Shown: positions 36,420-44,293 of the stretch, in pieces
How the letters are laid out: every line of letters starts with the position of its first letter
How positions within the stretch are numbered: the stretch's first letter is position 1
Origin: Collimonas silvisoli
GTDB lineage: Bacteria > Pseudomonadota > Gammaproteobacteria > Burkholderiales > Burkholderiaceae_D
NCBI RefSeq assembly: GCF_018305005.1
Contig: NZ_JAGQEG010000044.1
Span: 1-45,053 of the forward strand
Direction of reading: 5' to 3'
Length of the DNA stretch: 45,053 nt
The notes under the pieces: generated by a model
Told to the model about the DNA's origin: nothing
Database searches by the model: none
Seen by the model: the letters and a program-made list of their open reading frames with translations, nothing else
Translations under genes and position numbers: made by a program

Positions 36420-37043
36420 TTATGGCGCCGGAGTGTCAGCGGCAGTATCGCTGACCGATTCGATCGTCAAGCGATAGTGATAGCGCAGGTTATTCAGTTC
36501 CACTTTGCCGCCCCACGGCGTCGGCGTGCTGTAGTTGATTACCATCACTGTTTCTCCTTGCAACGACAGGGTTCGCTGCAATCCTTGTTGCTCGATTGCC
36601 CAGCCCGCGGGCAGCGCCTGGCGAATCGCCGCCAGTGGCCACAATGTCAATTGCGTATCTTCCAACACATCTTCGGCCCGTACCTGGGACGGCAGCATAG
36701 GATGACGCCAGGATTGCAAAGTCTGTCCATCATAATGCAGGCTCAGGACCCGCTGGCCAAACGCCAGTCCGACCATGGTGAATTGCTGTTGATCGATTTC
36801 CACCGCGGCATCGAGCTGATCGATACGACCGTTGCGTTCAACCGTCAAATGCTGTTGCAAACTGATATTGGCGCCTAAGGTTGCCGGCGCCAGTTTCAAT
36901 CCCAGCCGTGCCGGCGCTTGCGACGCCGGCGTAGTTGTACAAGAGGCCAGTAAAGAGGCTAGTACAAGCGCACCCAGCAGCATGCCAGACCGCAAGCCGC
37001 CAAGGCCCTGCCAGCCACTGCGACCAGGCAAGTTCAACTGCAT
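36420..37043 (-). CDS. DUF3261 lipoprotein, ApeN-like
   Basis: A 207-residue lipoprotein with a signal peptide and lipobox LLASC (Cys at about 35), then a beta-rich region containing LSLHYDGQTLQSWRHPMLP and TQLTLWPLAAIRQALPAGW, the DUF3261 pattern. The family is found in aryl polyene clusters beside an MMPL exporter and LolA-like protein and is thought to help move the aryl polyene lipid to the outer membrane; its exact role is unproven. GGAGG precedes the ATG, which overlaps the halogenase-like gene by 10 nt. Confidence 0.88.
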   Translation of the reverse strand: MQLNLPGRSGWQGLGGLRSGMLLGALVLASLLASCTTTPASQAPARLGLKLAPATLGANISLQQHLTVERNGRIDQLDAAVEIDQQQFTMVGLAFGQRVLSLHYDGQTLQSWRHPMLPSQVRAEDVLEDTQLTLWPLAAIRQALPAGWAIEQQGLQRTLSLQGETVMVINYSTPTPWGGKVELNNLRYHYRLTIESVSDTAADTPAP

Positions 37044-38278
37044 ATCTCCTCCAAAGTATTCAGGCGCCGCTTGCTTTCCTTTACATACGGATTGCTGTCA
37101 TCCCAAGCATAGCCGGCCAGGATCGCAGCAATCATGCGACGTATTTCCGGCTGCTGTTGTTCGTAAAAAATCACTTTCTGGAAGCCGCCCGAGTACCAGG
37201 AATCAACAAAGGTACGGAAAGTATCGACGCCTTTTTTCAGTGGAATTGCATATTCATTTTCCCAATCGACGGCTACTCCGGCAAACTGGCGCTGCAAGAT
37301 GGCGGCGGCCAGGCTGGCGGACTTGACGGCGATCGTGACTCCGGAAGAAAACACCGGATCAAGGAATTCCCCGGCGTTGCCAAGCAAAGCATACCCCTTG
37401 CCCCACAGCGACTTGACGTTGGAGGAGTAACCAACGATCTGGCGTGCCGGCGTATCCCAGCGGGCATTCTTCAGCAAGCTGCGCGATGCCGGATCTTGCA
37501 TTACCAGCGTCTGCAGGCGTTCGCTCTCGCTACCCTTGAATTGCTCCAGGAAAGCCGTTTCCGCCACCACGCCGATGGAACAGCGGCCGCCGGCAAAAGG
37601 AATCAGCCAATACCAGACATCGCAATGCTCCGGATGCACGGTAATGCGGATCTTGTTGCGATCGAAACCAGGCACATCGATGCCATCCTCAATGTGGGTG
37701 AAGATAGCGCCGCGCACCGGAAAATTCGATGGCGTTTCCAATGCCAGCAGGCGCGACAATACTCTTCCGAAACCGCTGGCGTCCAGCACAAAACCAGCTT
37801 CCACTATGTATTCCGAGCCGTCCGCCGAATCATCCATATGATGCACAGTGACCCGCGGCTTTTCTGCACTAGCATCAAATGCCGTGACGGTGTGCTGATA
37901 GCGCACTTGCGCGCCTTGGCGTTCGGCTTCATTGGCCAGCAATTGGTCGAAATGCGCGCGTTGCACTTGGTAGGTGGTGCCCCAGCCTGCAGAATGCTTG
38001 TCGCGGAAATCGAAGTCGGTGTAGCGCTCTCCGCGCACAAAGGCAGCGCCGTTCTTGTATTGAAAGCCGGCTTCCACCACGGCTTGCAACATACCCGCCT
38101 GCTGCAGATACTCCATGCTTTGCGGCAGCAGGCTTTCGCCTATGCTAAAACGCGGAAACTGTTCTCGCTCCAGCACCAGCACTTGCCGCCCTTGCTGCAA
38201 CAACAATGCGGCAGCCACCGAACCTGCCGGGCCGGCGCCAATTACCAGTACATCACACTGCTCAATTCTTGTTTGCAT
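37034..38278 (-). CDS. FAD-dependent oxidoreductase, flavin-dependent halogenase-like
   Basis: A 414-residue flavoprotein with the FAD-binding GAGPAG (residues 14-19) and GESLLP (47-52). Further on are Lys75 in GFQYKNGAAF at the place of the catalytic lysine of flavin-dependent halogenases, WYWLIP (222-227) matching WxWxIP, and FLDPVFSSG (305-313) matching the FxxPxxSxG motif. These are the hallmarks of halogenases acting on phenols or pyrroles bound to carrier proteins. A plain FAD oxidoreductase or hydroxylase cannot be excluded. It overlaps the MMPL exporter gene by 17 nt and the DUF3261 gene by 10 nt, so it is integral to the aryl polyene operon. Halogenation of the aryl head group, as in brominated xanthomonadins, is the favoured inference. 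Confidence 0.82.
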   Translation of the reverse strand: MQTRIEQCDVLVIGAGPAGSVAAALLLQQGRQVLVLEREQFPRFSIGESLLPQSMEYLQQAGMLQAVVEAGFQYKNGAAFVRGERYTDFDFRDKHSAGWGTTYQVQRAHFDQLLANEAERQGAQVRYQHTVTAFDASAEKPRVTVHHMDDSADGSEYIVEAGFVLDASGFGRVLSRLLALETPSNFPVRGAIFTHIEDGIDVPGFDRNKIRITVHPEHCDVWYWLIPFAGGRCSIGVVAETAFLEQFKGSESERLQTLVMQDPASRSLLKNARWDTPARQIVGYSSNVKSLWGKGYALLGNAGEFLDPVFSSGVTIAVKSASLAAAILQRQFAGVAVDWENEYAIPLKKGVDTFRTFVDSWYSGGFQKVIFYEQQQPEIRRMIAAILAGYAWDDSNPYVKESKRRLNTLEEICS

Positions 38279-40715
38279 TTTTTTCTTCTTTTCCCGGTTG
38301 TAAATCCTGGTTAAAACAAGGTGCGATCAACCAGACAATCGCAATTCCGATCAACATCGTGAATCCAAATGCATGCAACGGCGGCGTCGCGGACAACGCC
38401 AGCAAACCGAACGACAGCAAGGCGCTCGCTGCCGACAAACTGACCGTGAGCCAGGCGAAGCGATCGCGCTGCATGCCTTGTTCTTGCAAGAAAATGCCGT
38501 AGTCCACGCCAAGACCGAGAATCAGCATCAGCGCCAGCACATGAAACAGCTGCAAAGGCTGTCCCAGCAAGCCAAGCAAAGCCAGGGTAGCGATACTGGC
38601 GACGGCCGGCGGCGTCAGCACGCGCCAAGCCGCGCTACGGTAGCGTGCAAACAACAGCAGGTAGATTGCGGCGTAAGCACCTAGCAATACCCACCCCATA
38701 TATTGCCGGTAGTGGCCCAGCACTGAAGATATTTCGCTGACCTTGTCGACCCATGACACGCCATCCAGTTGCTCGGCGGCCTGCTTCAAGGTGGGCAGGT
38801 TGCCATAATTATCGAGCCCGCGCAAAGCGACGATGCTGGCGTAGACACTGCCTTGTGCGCCTTCGACCGCATTGTCGACTTTTCCCAGCCAAAGATGGCG
38901 CGACGGCTCGCTGGCGGCGCTCTTCAGAAATTCAGCCGGGGTAAGACCGTGGCCGCCATTCGCGCTTGCCGCCGCGCTCAGCGCCCTGCTGCGCATTTGC
39001 GCGATCCAGCTGTCGTCTTCTCCCAGTTGCGCCGCCAATGTCTTCAATGGGCCGTCTGCAGCAAGCAAGGCCTGCGTGACCAAAGCCCGATTCGCCGCTT
39101 GTGCCTGCAGCGACGGCGTCCAGTCAGACATCGCCTGATAGCCGCTGATGACACGCTTGGCAATCAAGGGTTCCAGCCGCTGCTTTAGCGTTTCCTCGCG
39201 CTGCAATACCTGTTCCGCGCTGGCGCCACGCACCAGGTAGAACTGCACCGGCGTTGGCGCATCGAGTAATTTCCCCAGCTTGATCTGATCCGCCAACAGT
39301 GCTTTCGGCGGTGTCTGCAAAGAGCGGATATCGTCGTTCACCGTCAGACGCATTATGCCGGCCACGGCAAAAATCCCGAACAATAGCGCTATCAGCGCCG
39401 AAGCGCGATTCAAGCGCAGCAACGGCCAATGCCGTCGAGTCTGGCCGACCCAGCGTGCAAAAGGCGAGCTTTTCAGCGTAGCCGCAGTTAACAATGTCGG
39501 AAACCAGAAAATTACCGTCAGCCAGGCGAACACCAAACCCAGCACCGAAAACAGTGCCATCTGCCGCAAACCCGGAAACGGCGTCAGCGCCAGGCCGATG
39601 TAACCGATCGCCGCGGCGGCCAGGGTCAATGCCAGGCCGGGCAACAGGCATCGCAGCAATTGCCAGGATCCCAGCGACTGATCGGCAGAAACCCGGCTGC
39701 ACAAGAAATAAATCCCATAATCCTGGGCCACGCCGATCAAGCTGGCGCCGAATACCAGCGTCAGCAAATGCACTTGTCCGAAAATCATCCAGCACAGGGA
39801 AAAGGCCGCCAGGCAGCCGATGCCGATCGACAGCATGATCAACGCAATCGGCCGCAATGAACGGAAGGTCAGCCACATCAGCAGTACGATGCCCAACAGC
39901 GAGCCGATGCCGATGGTCGACATCTCCCGGCTGGCTTGCGCACTGCCGGCTCCCGCATGCAGGACCACCCCGGCGCTAATCAGCTCGACCGCCGGCGCCG
40001 CCTGCCGCGCTGCTTTGCCAGCCTGTTCCAGCAGCGGCAACAATGCCTGTTGAGTCGCCATCGAAAATGCCGGCTGCCGCAAATTCATCAGCAGCATGAT
40101 GTAAGGACGCCCCTTGTCCTCGATGAACAGATAACCGTCGCGCGGGCGCACCGGCGTTTCCTGCGCACGGGCTTGCACCCAGCCGCTGAACAAGCCGAAC
40201 GGATCGTCTTGCCAGGCGCCCAGCTTAGGCCCGGAAAACGGGCTGTACAACTGCTGCAGCGCACTGTCGACCCAATATTTTGGGGATTGCGTACGCAGCG
40301 CTGTCTGTTGCGCCGGCGTCAGCAAGCTGAGCCGCATCTGTTGCGAGGGCGCCAGCCAGTCTTGCTGGTTTTGCGCCGACAGTTGAACCCCGCTCTGCAG
40401 CAGAGCCGGATGCTTGGCCAGCACCGCGCTGTAGGCGTCGGCAGCGGCGCGGGCATGCTCCCAGTCATCGGCGCCGACCAGTACGATCACGCGTTGCTGG
40501 GCGGCGTCGACCATATGCGTGAACGCCTGTTGCAGCACCGGGTCGCGCTGCTCGACCGGCAACAAGGCCAGGATGTCGGTGTCCGGCACCACGCCCTTGA
40601 CCAGCCACAGGTAGCCGCCATGCGCCAGCAGCAAGGCAACCGCCAAGGCCCATATCAGCGCCATGCGCCTCGGCCAACTGGTTTTCAAGTTGCCGCTGCG
40701 GCCGGAATCACTCAA
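38262..40715 (-). CDS. MMPL-family exporter, ApeM-like
   Basis: An 817-residue RND/MMPL-type transporter. The layout is one N-terminal helix, a large periplasmic loop, five or six helices (about residues 265-420), a second membrane helix near 440 and periplasmic loop (about 455-660), and a final set of helices. Repeated GVAQDYGIYFL and GLGVDYGIFLQ segments carry the conserved Asp-Tyr pair of the proton pathway. In aryl polyene clusters this protein is thought to move the lipid-linked product across or out of the inner membrane. The start overlaps the LolA-like gene by 8 nt. Confidence 0.93.
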   Translation of the reverse strand: MSDSGRSGNLKTSWPRRMALIWALAVALLLAHGGYLWLVKGVVPDTDILALLPVEQRDPVLQQAFTHMVDAAQQRVIVLVGADDWEHARAAADAYSAVLAKHPALLQSGVQLSAQNQQDWLAPSQQMRLSLLTPAQQTALRTQSPKYWVDSALQQLYSPFSGPKLGAWQDDPFGLFSGWVQARAQETPVRPRDGYLFIEDKGRPYIMLLMNLRQPAFSMATQQALLPLLEQAGKAARQAAPAVELISAGVVLHAGAGSAQASREMSTIGIGSLLGIVLLMWLTFRSLRPIALIMLSIGIGCLAAFSLCWMIFGQVHLLTLVFGASLIGVAQDYGIYFLCSRVSADQSLGSWQLLRCLLPGLALTLAAAAIGYIGLALTPFPGLRQMALFSVLGLVFAWLTVIFWFPTLLTAATLKSSPFARWVGQTRRHWPLLRLNRASALIALLFGIFAVAGIMRLTVNDDIRSLQTPPKALLADQIKLGKLLDAPTPVQFYLVRGASAEQVLQREETLKQRLEPLIAKRVISGYQAMSDWTPSLQAQAANRALVTQALLAADGPLKTLAAQLGEDDSWIAQMRSRALSAAASANGGHGLTPAEFLKSAASEPSRHLWLGKVDNAVEGAQGSVYASIVALRGLDNYGNLPTLKQAAEQLDGVSWVDKVSEISSVLGHYRQYMGWVLLGAYAAIYLLLFARYRSAAWRVLTPPAVASIATLALLGLLGQPLQLFHVLALMLILGLGVDYGIFLQEQGMQRDRFAWLTVSLSAASALLSFGLLALSATPPLHAFGFTMLIGIAIVWLIAPCFNQDLQPGKEEKNANKN

Positions 40716-41313
40716 ATGCCGCCCCTTCTTCCGCAGTCATCGCACTGCTGCCGCTTTGCAGGCCAGAAAAACTGATTTCCGTGTGATCGCCGCTGGCTTC
40801 GTTGATAGTCACCGTCTTGACGTAAGCGCCACCAGTCAGGGCCAATGTGCCGATGGCCTTGGCCAACGCCGGTTCGCGCGCTTTCAGCGCGACTTTCCAG
40901 CTATTGCCCTGCACGCTGCCGTCCAGTTCAAACAAGGTTTCCAGTTGTCCGAGATCGCCGGCCAGCAATGAGAACAGCACGCCGTTAATCATCCTGACTA
41001 CCGGTTCTTGCTTGGCGTCCATGCGCATGGCAACCCGATCGCCCTGCATTTGCACGATTTCGTCGCGCTTCAGGCGTAGCGTATTGGGAAACGGTTGCAA
41101 AGTGCGCCATAGAACGCCCTTGCCGTTCACCACGCAAAACCGACCGTTCGACAGCAATGGCTTCTTGATGCCGACCAGTTGCTTGCTTTGGTCGAAACGG
41201 CCGCACAAGATCGGCGGCCGCGCCAGCATAGCCTGGATTTTTTCCACTGGCGCGACAGCAAGCGCCGGCAAGGCGGTACTGACTAAAAGGATGGCGACAA
41301 AACTTCGTTTCAT
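40708..41313 (-). CDS. LolA-like periplasmic carrier, ApeL-like
   Basis: A 201-residue protein with a cleavable signal peptide (MKRSFVAILLVSTALPALA) and a LolA/LolB-type half-barrel pattern (ILCGRFDQSKQLVGIKKPLLS, VLWRTLQPFPNTLRLK). LolA-fold proteins carry lipids or lipoproteins across the periplasm; with the MMPL exporter and DUF3261 lipoprotein it makes a plausible transport route for the aryl polyene lipid. The start at 41313 is chosen for the signal peptide and the ATGA overlap with the thioesterase; an in-frame ATG-like start at 41364 would lie inside that gene. Confidence 0.87.
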   Translation of the reverse strand: MKRSFVAILLVSTALPALAVAPVEKIQAMLARPPILCGRFDQSKQLVGIKKPLLSNGRFCVVNGKGVLWRTLQPFPNTLRLKRDEIVQMQGDRVAMRMDAKQEPVVRMINGVLFSLLAGDLGQLETLFELDGSVQGNSWKVALKAREPALAKAIGTLALTGGAYVKTVTINEASGDHTEISFSGLQSGSSAMTAEEGAAFE

Positions 41314-41756
41314 ACTTGCTCGATTCCTAATTTTTGAAATAACACGGGCGGCGACGCAAAGCACATTTCGCGCGTCGCCATATCCACCGCAACCTGCGTC
41401 GTGGTGCCACGGCTAAGGCGCTGGCCGCTAACGCTGTCGGTAATCACGTAGGCGATCTTGAGCCGGTTTTCCCACTCGATGATGCTGGCGCGCACCTTGA
41501 CACGCTGCCCGAATGCTGCCGGATGAGCATAGCGCAGGTGCAAATCGATGATCGGCCAGGTATAACCGGACGCCTGCATTTCCGGATAGTTGTAATGCAA
41601 CATATCCAATAGCGCGCAACGCGCCACTTCCAGGTACTTGACGTAATTGCCGTGCCATACGATCAGCATGGGATCGAGATCAAAGAACTGCACTTGCAGC
41701 TCTACCTCTGCCGACCAGCGTTCTTTGGTATGCCAGCTAGTCACGGTTTTACTCAT
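41310..41756 (-). CDS. 4-hydroxybenzoyl-CoA-thioesterase-family hotdog protein, ApeK-like
   Basis: A 148-residue hotdog-fold protein with VQFFDLDPMLIVWHGNYVKYLE near the N-terminus. The FxDxDxM..V.H.xY pattern is that of the 4-HBT/YbgC family, with Asp26 or Asp28 as the likely catalytic residue. In the aryl polyene pathway it probably releases or edits acyl intermediates. It overlaps the ammonia lyase by 8 nt and the LolA-like gene by 4 nt. Confidence 0.9.
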   Translation of the reverse strand: MSKTVTSWHTKERWSAEVELQVQFFDLDPMLIVWHGNYVKYLEVARCALLDMLHYNYPEMQASGYTWPIIDLHLRYAHPAAFGQRVKVRASIIEWENRLKIAYVITDSVSGQRLSRGTTTQVAVDMATREMCFASPPVLFQKLGIEQV

Positions 41757-43344
41757 ACAACTGCCATTGCTTGAGGCGTATGCGCTCCAGCAGGCGGCGC
41801 AAATCCGGCTCCAGCATGCGGTCCTCCTGTATCACGGCAATGTCGGCCGCCAGCAATTCCATCATCTGCTGCAGATTCTGTTGCGGCCGCGCCGCGCCAT
41901 CAAGCCGGCAACGCAACCAGACTCCCTGGCGCACGCTGATCAACAGTGCGGCTACCACTTGTTCGGTCAGTTGCAGCACGCGCAGGCAATCACGGGCGGC
42001 AATCGTGCCCATGCTGACCTTGTCTTGATTGTGGCATTCGGTAGAACGCGAAAACACCGAAGCGGGCATGGTCTGCTTGAGCGCTTCGGCGGTCCACGCG
42101 GAGGCGCTGATTTGCAAGGCCTTCAAGCCGTGGTTAATGCTGGCGCGCGGCCCTTCGGCACCGGATAAATTGGCCGGCAAGCCGTGGTTGTAACGGCTAT
42201 CGACCAGCAAAGCCATCTGCCGATCGAGCAAATCGGCGACATTGGCGACAGCATTTTTCATGCTATCCATGGCGAACGCAATGTGGCCGCCGTAGAAATG
42301 GCCGCCATGCAGCACCCGCTCATTTTCAGCGTCGATGATCGGATTGTCGTTGGCGCTATTCAATTCGTTTTCAATCGACTCGCGCATCCAGGGCAAAGCA
42401 TCGGCCAGCACGCCGATCACATGCGGTGCGCAGCGGATGGAATAGCGATCCTGCAGACGTTTTTGATTGCGCGGTGCATCGTCCACCGGCAAATCCTGCC
42501 GCAGCCAGGCGGCCACTTGCTGTTGGCCCGCGTGTGGCTTGACGGCAAACAACGTGGCGTCGAAATGATGGGCGTTGCCATCCAGAGCGAAACTCGCCAT
42601 GGCGGTAATGCGGGTGGCGATACGCACCAGATATTGCGCACGGTCATAAGCCAGGCAAGCCAAGGCTGTCATTACCGCAGTGCCGTTCATGATCGCCAGC
42701 CCTTCTTTCGGCCGCAGGCGCAGTGGCGTAATACCGGCTGTCGCCAGGGCTTCTGCTGCGCCGACCTTGACGCCGTCGCGCCAGACTTCGCGTTCGCCGC
42801 ACAGCACTGCGGCCAGGTACGAAAGTGGCGTCAGGTCGCCACTGGCGCCGACCGATCCTTCGGACGGGATCAAGGGTAGCAAATCCTCTTTCAGCAAGCG
42901 GGCAATCTGTTCCAGCAGACCGACGCTAACGCCGGAGTAGCCTTTGCTGAGCGACGCCAGCCGCGCTGCCATGATGGCCCGTGTTTGCGCAGGGCTAAAC
43001 AGCTCACCCAAGCCGCAGCCGTGATAGGTGTACAAATGATGCGGCAATTCAGCGATCAGTTCGGACGGGACGTTAACGGTGCAGGAATCGCCATACCCGG
43101 TGGTGACGCCGTAAATGGTGCCATCCTCACGCAGCAGGCGATCCAGGAAATCGGCGCCGCGGCTAATCGCGGCACGGAACGCCGGCGCATCGGACAAGGC
43201 AACCTGCGCCGCTCCGGACGCGATATCGACAATGTCTTCGATCGTCAATCGGCCCTGGTCAAACAGGACGGCGCGTTGTCGAGGCGCCGGCGGCGTCAGC
43301 GATGCTGGTAGTGCAGACAGCTCTTTCAGTTCAGCGAGATGCAT
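41749..43344 (-). CDS. HAL/PAL/TAL-family aromatic amino acid ammonia lyase
   Basis: A 531-residue enzyme with the MIO-forming triad ASG at residues 167-169 in SVGASGDLTPLSYLA, the catalytic Tyr78 in GTIYGVTTGYGD, and the active-site region HGGHFYGGHIAFAMDS and HNQDKVSMG. It removes ammonia from His, Phe or Tyr. The substrate-selecting pair, which in known enzymes lies before the (G/A)xGxG turn, reads Tyr107-His108 (LYTYHGCGLGE), neither the Ser-His of typical histidase nor the His-Leu of tyrosine lyases, so the substrate is open. In this cluster a cinnamate or coumarate product could be the starter unit of the polyene, as tyrosine lyase does in flexirubin synthesis. It overlaps the acyltransferase gene by 14 nt. 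Confidence 0.93.
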   Translation of the reverse strand: MHLAELKELSALPASLTPPAPRQRAVLFDQGRLTIEDIVDIASGAAQVALSDAPAFRAAISRGADFLDRLLREDGTIYGVTTGYGDSCTVNVPSELIAELPHHLYTYHGCGLGELFSPAQTRAIMAARLASLSKGYSGVSVGLLEQIARLLKEDLLPLIPSEGSVGASGDLTPLSYLAAVLCGEREVWRDGVKVGAAEALATAGITPLRLRPKEGLAIMNGTAVMTALACLAYDRAQYLVRIATRITAMASFALDGNAHHFDATLFAVKPHAGQQQVAAWLRQDLPVDDAPRNQKRLQDRYSIRCAPHVIGVLADALPWMRESIENELNSANDNPIIDAENERVLHGGHFYGGHIAFAMDSMKNAVANVADLLDRQMALLVDSRYNHGLPANLSGAEGPRASINHGLKALQISASAWTAEALKQTMPASVFSRSTECHNQDKVSMGTIAARDCLRVLQLTEQVVAALLISVRQGVWLRCRLDGAARPQQNLQQMMELLAADIAVIQEDRMLEPDLRRLLERIRLKQWQLYE

Positions 43345-44293
43345 CTTTGTACCCGGATAAATGCCAAAAATCGTAAAAATTGAACCACTGCAGCGGAGCC
43401 TTTAGGCAAAATTGCTCCAATCTTGCCGCATAGGCGGCGGCCAGTTCATGCAGGACTTGATCGCGACTCTTGCGCGGCAAATGAATCGCTTCTCGAAACA
43501 ATTCGAAATGACATTCCGAGTGGCGGTTTTTTGTGATCGAAAACAACAGGTAGACCGGACACTGCAGCAAGCTCGCCAGTACATAAGGGCCGACCGGAAA
43601 GGCCGCTGTCTCGCCTAAAAATGAGGCGTGCGCCACGCGTGGCGTGGCCGACACCGGAATACGATCGCCGGCAATCGCCACAAACTCACCGCGCCCTACC
43701 TTCTCAGCCAGTAGCATGGCGGTGGCAGGCGTCATCTCGCTTACCTGCATCAGGTTCAACTGGCTGTCCGGATCAAGCTTTGCCAGCAGTCGGTTAAACG
43801 CCTGGGCGTGCTTGGTATGCACCAGCACCGTTATCCGCAGCTCGTGGCGCTGGCGCGACAATACCCGGCACAACTCCAGATTGCCAAGATGCGCACAAAT
43901 CAACAAACCGCCACGCTGCGTCTGTACGTTTGCCAGCATCTGTTCGCGGCCGAACGAAACTACGTCCGCGGTTTTGAACATGCCGCCCCACAACAACATC
44001 TTGTCGAGGATATTTTCGGCAAAAGCGGCAAAATGTTGAAACACTCCGCGCCAGCCCGGTCGAACCCGGTTAAGCCTGGCCGCGCTCGGATTAAAAGCAC
44101 AAAGCCGTTGCAAATAAGCTAAGGAAGCGCGCCGCGCCGCCGGTTTACTCAGCAAATACCAGCCTAGCACCGGATACAGTGTCAAACGAAACGGCCAGCG
44201 CCCGGCGATCCGGTATATCCAGAACAATAGCCGCATGCCGCTGACGAAGCCGGCTTCGTTGATCTGCGCCCAATGGCGCTGGTCCGCCCTCAA
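43331..44293 (-). CDS. LpxL/HtrB-like acyltransferase
   Basis: A 320-residue member of the LpxL/LpxM acyltransferase family with the HX4E motif in HLGNLE (His135 to Glu140) and typical NxYxxxxxE-like regions. It has an N-terminal hydrophobic segment. In aryl polyene clusters a paired acyltransferase and glycosyltransferase attach the chain to its lipid anchor. The TTG at 44293 overlaps the glycosyltransferase stop (TTGA) and begins MRADQRHWAQINEAG, the usual start of the family; a start at the ATG about 19 codons later is less likely. In some relatives the two domains are fused in one protein. Confidence 0.88.
   Translation of the reverse strand: MRADQRHWAQINEAGFVSGMRLLFWIYRIAGRWPFRLTLYPVLGWYLLSKPAARRASLAYLQRLCAFNPSAARLNRVRPGWRGVFQHFAAFAENILDKMLLWGGMFKTADVVSFGREQMLANVQTQRGGLLICAHLGNLELCRVLSRQRHELRITVLVHTKHAQAFNRLLAKLDPDSQLNLMQVSEMTPATAMLLAEKVGRGEFVAIAGDRIPVSATPRVAHASFLGETAAFPVGPYVLASLLQCPVYLLFSITKNRHSECHFELFREAIHLPRKSRDQVLHELAAAYAARLEQFCLKAPLQWFNFYDFWHLSGYKDASR

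Noticed and set aside
36935-38314. Plus-strand open frame of 459 codons opposite the halogenase-like gene
   Set aside because: It is antisense to a strongly supported flavoprotein and shows no domain signature.
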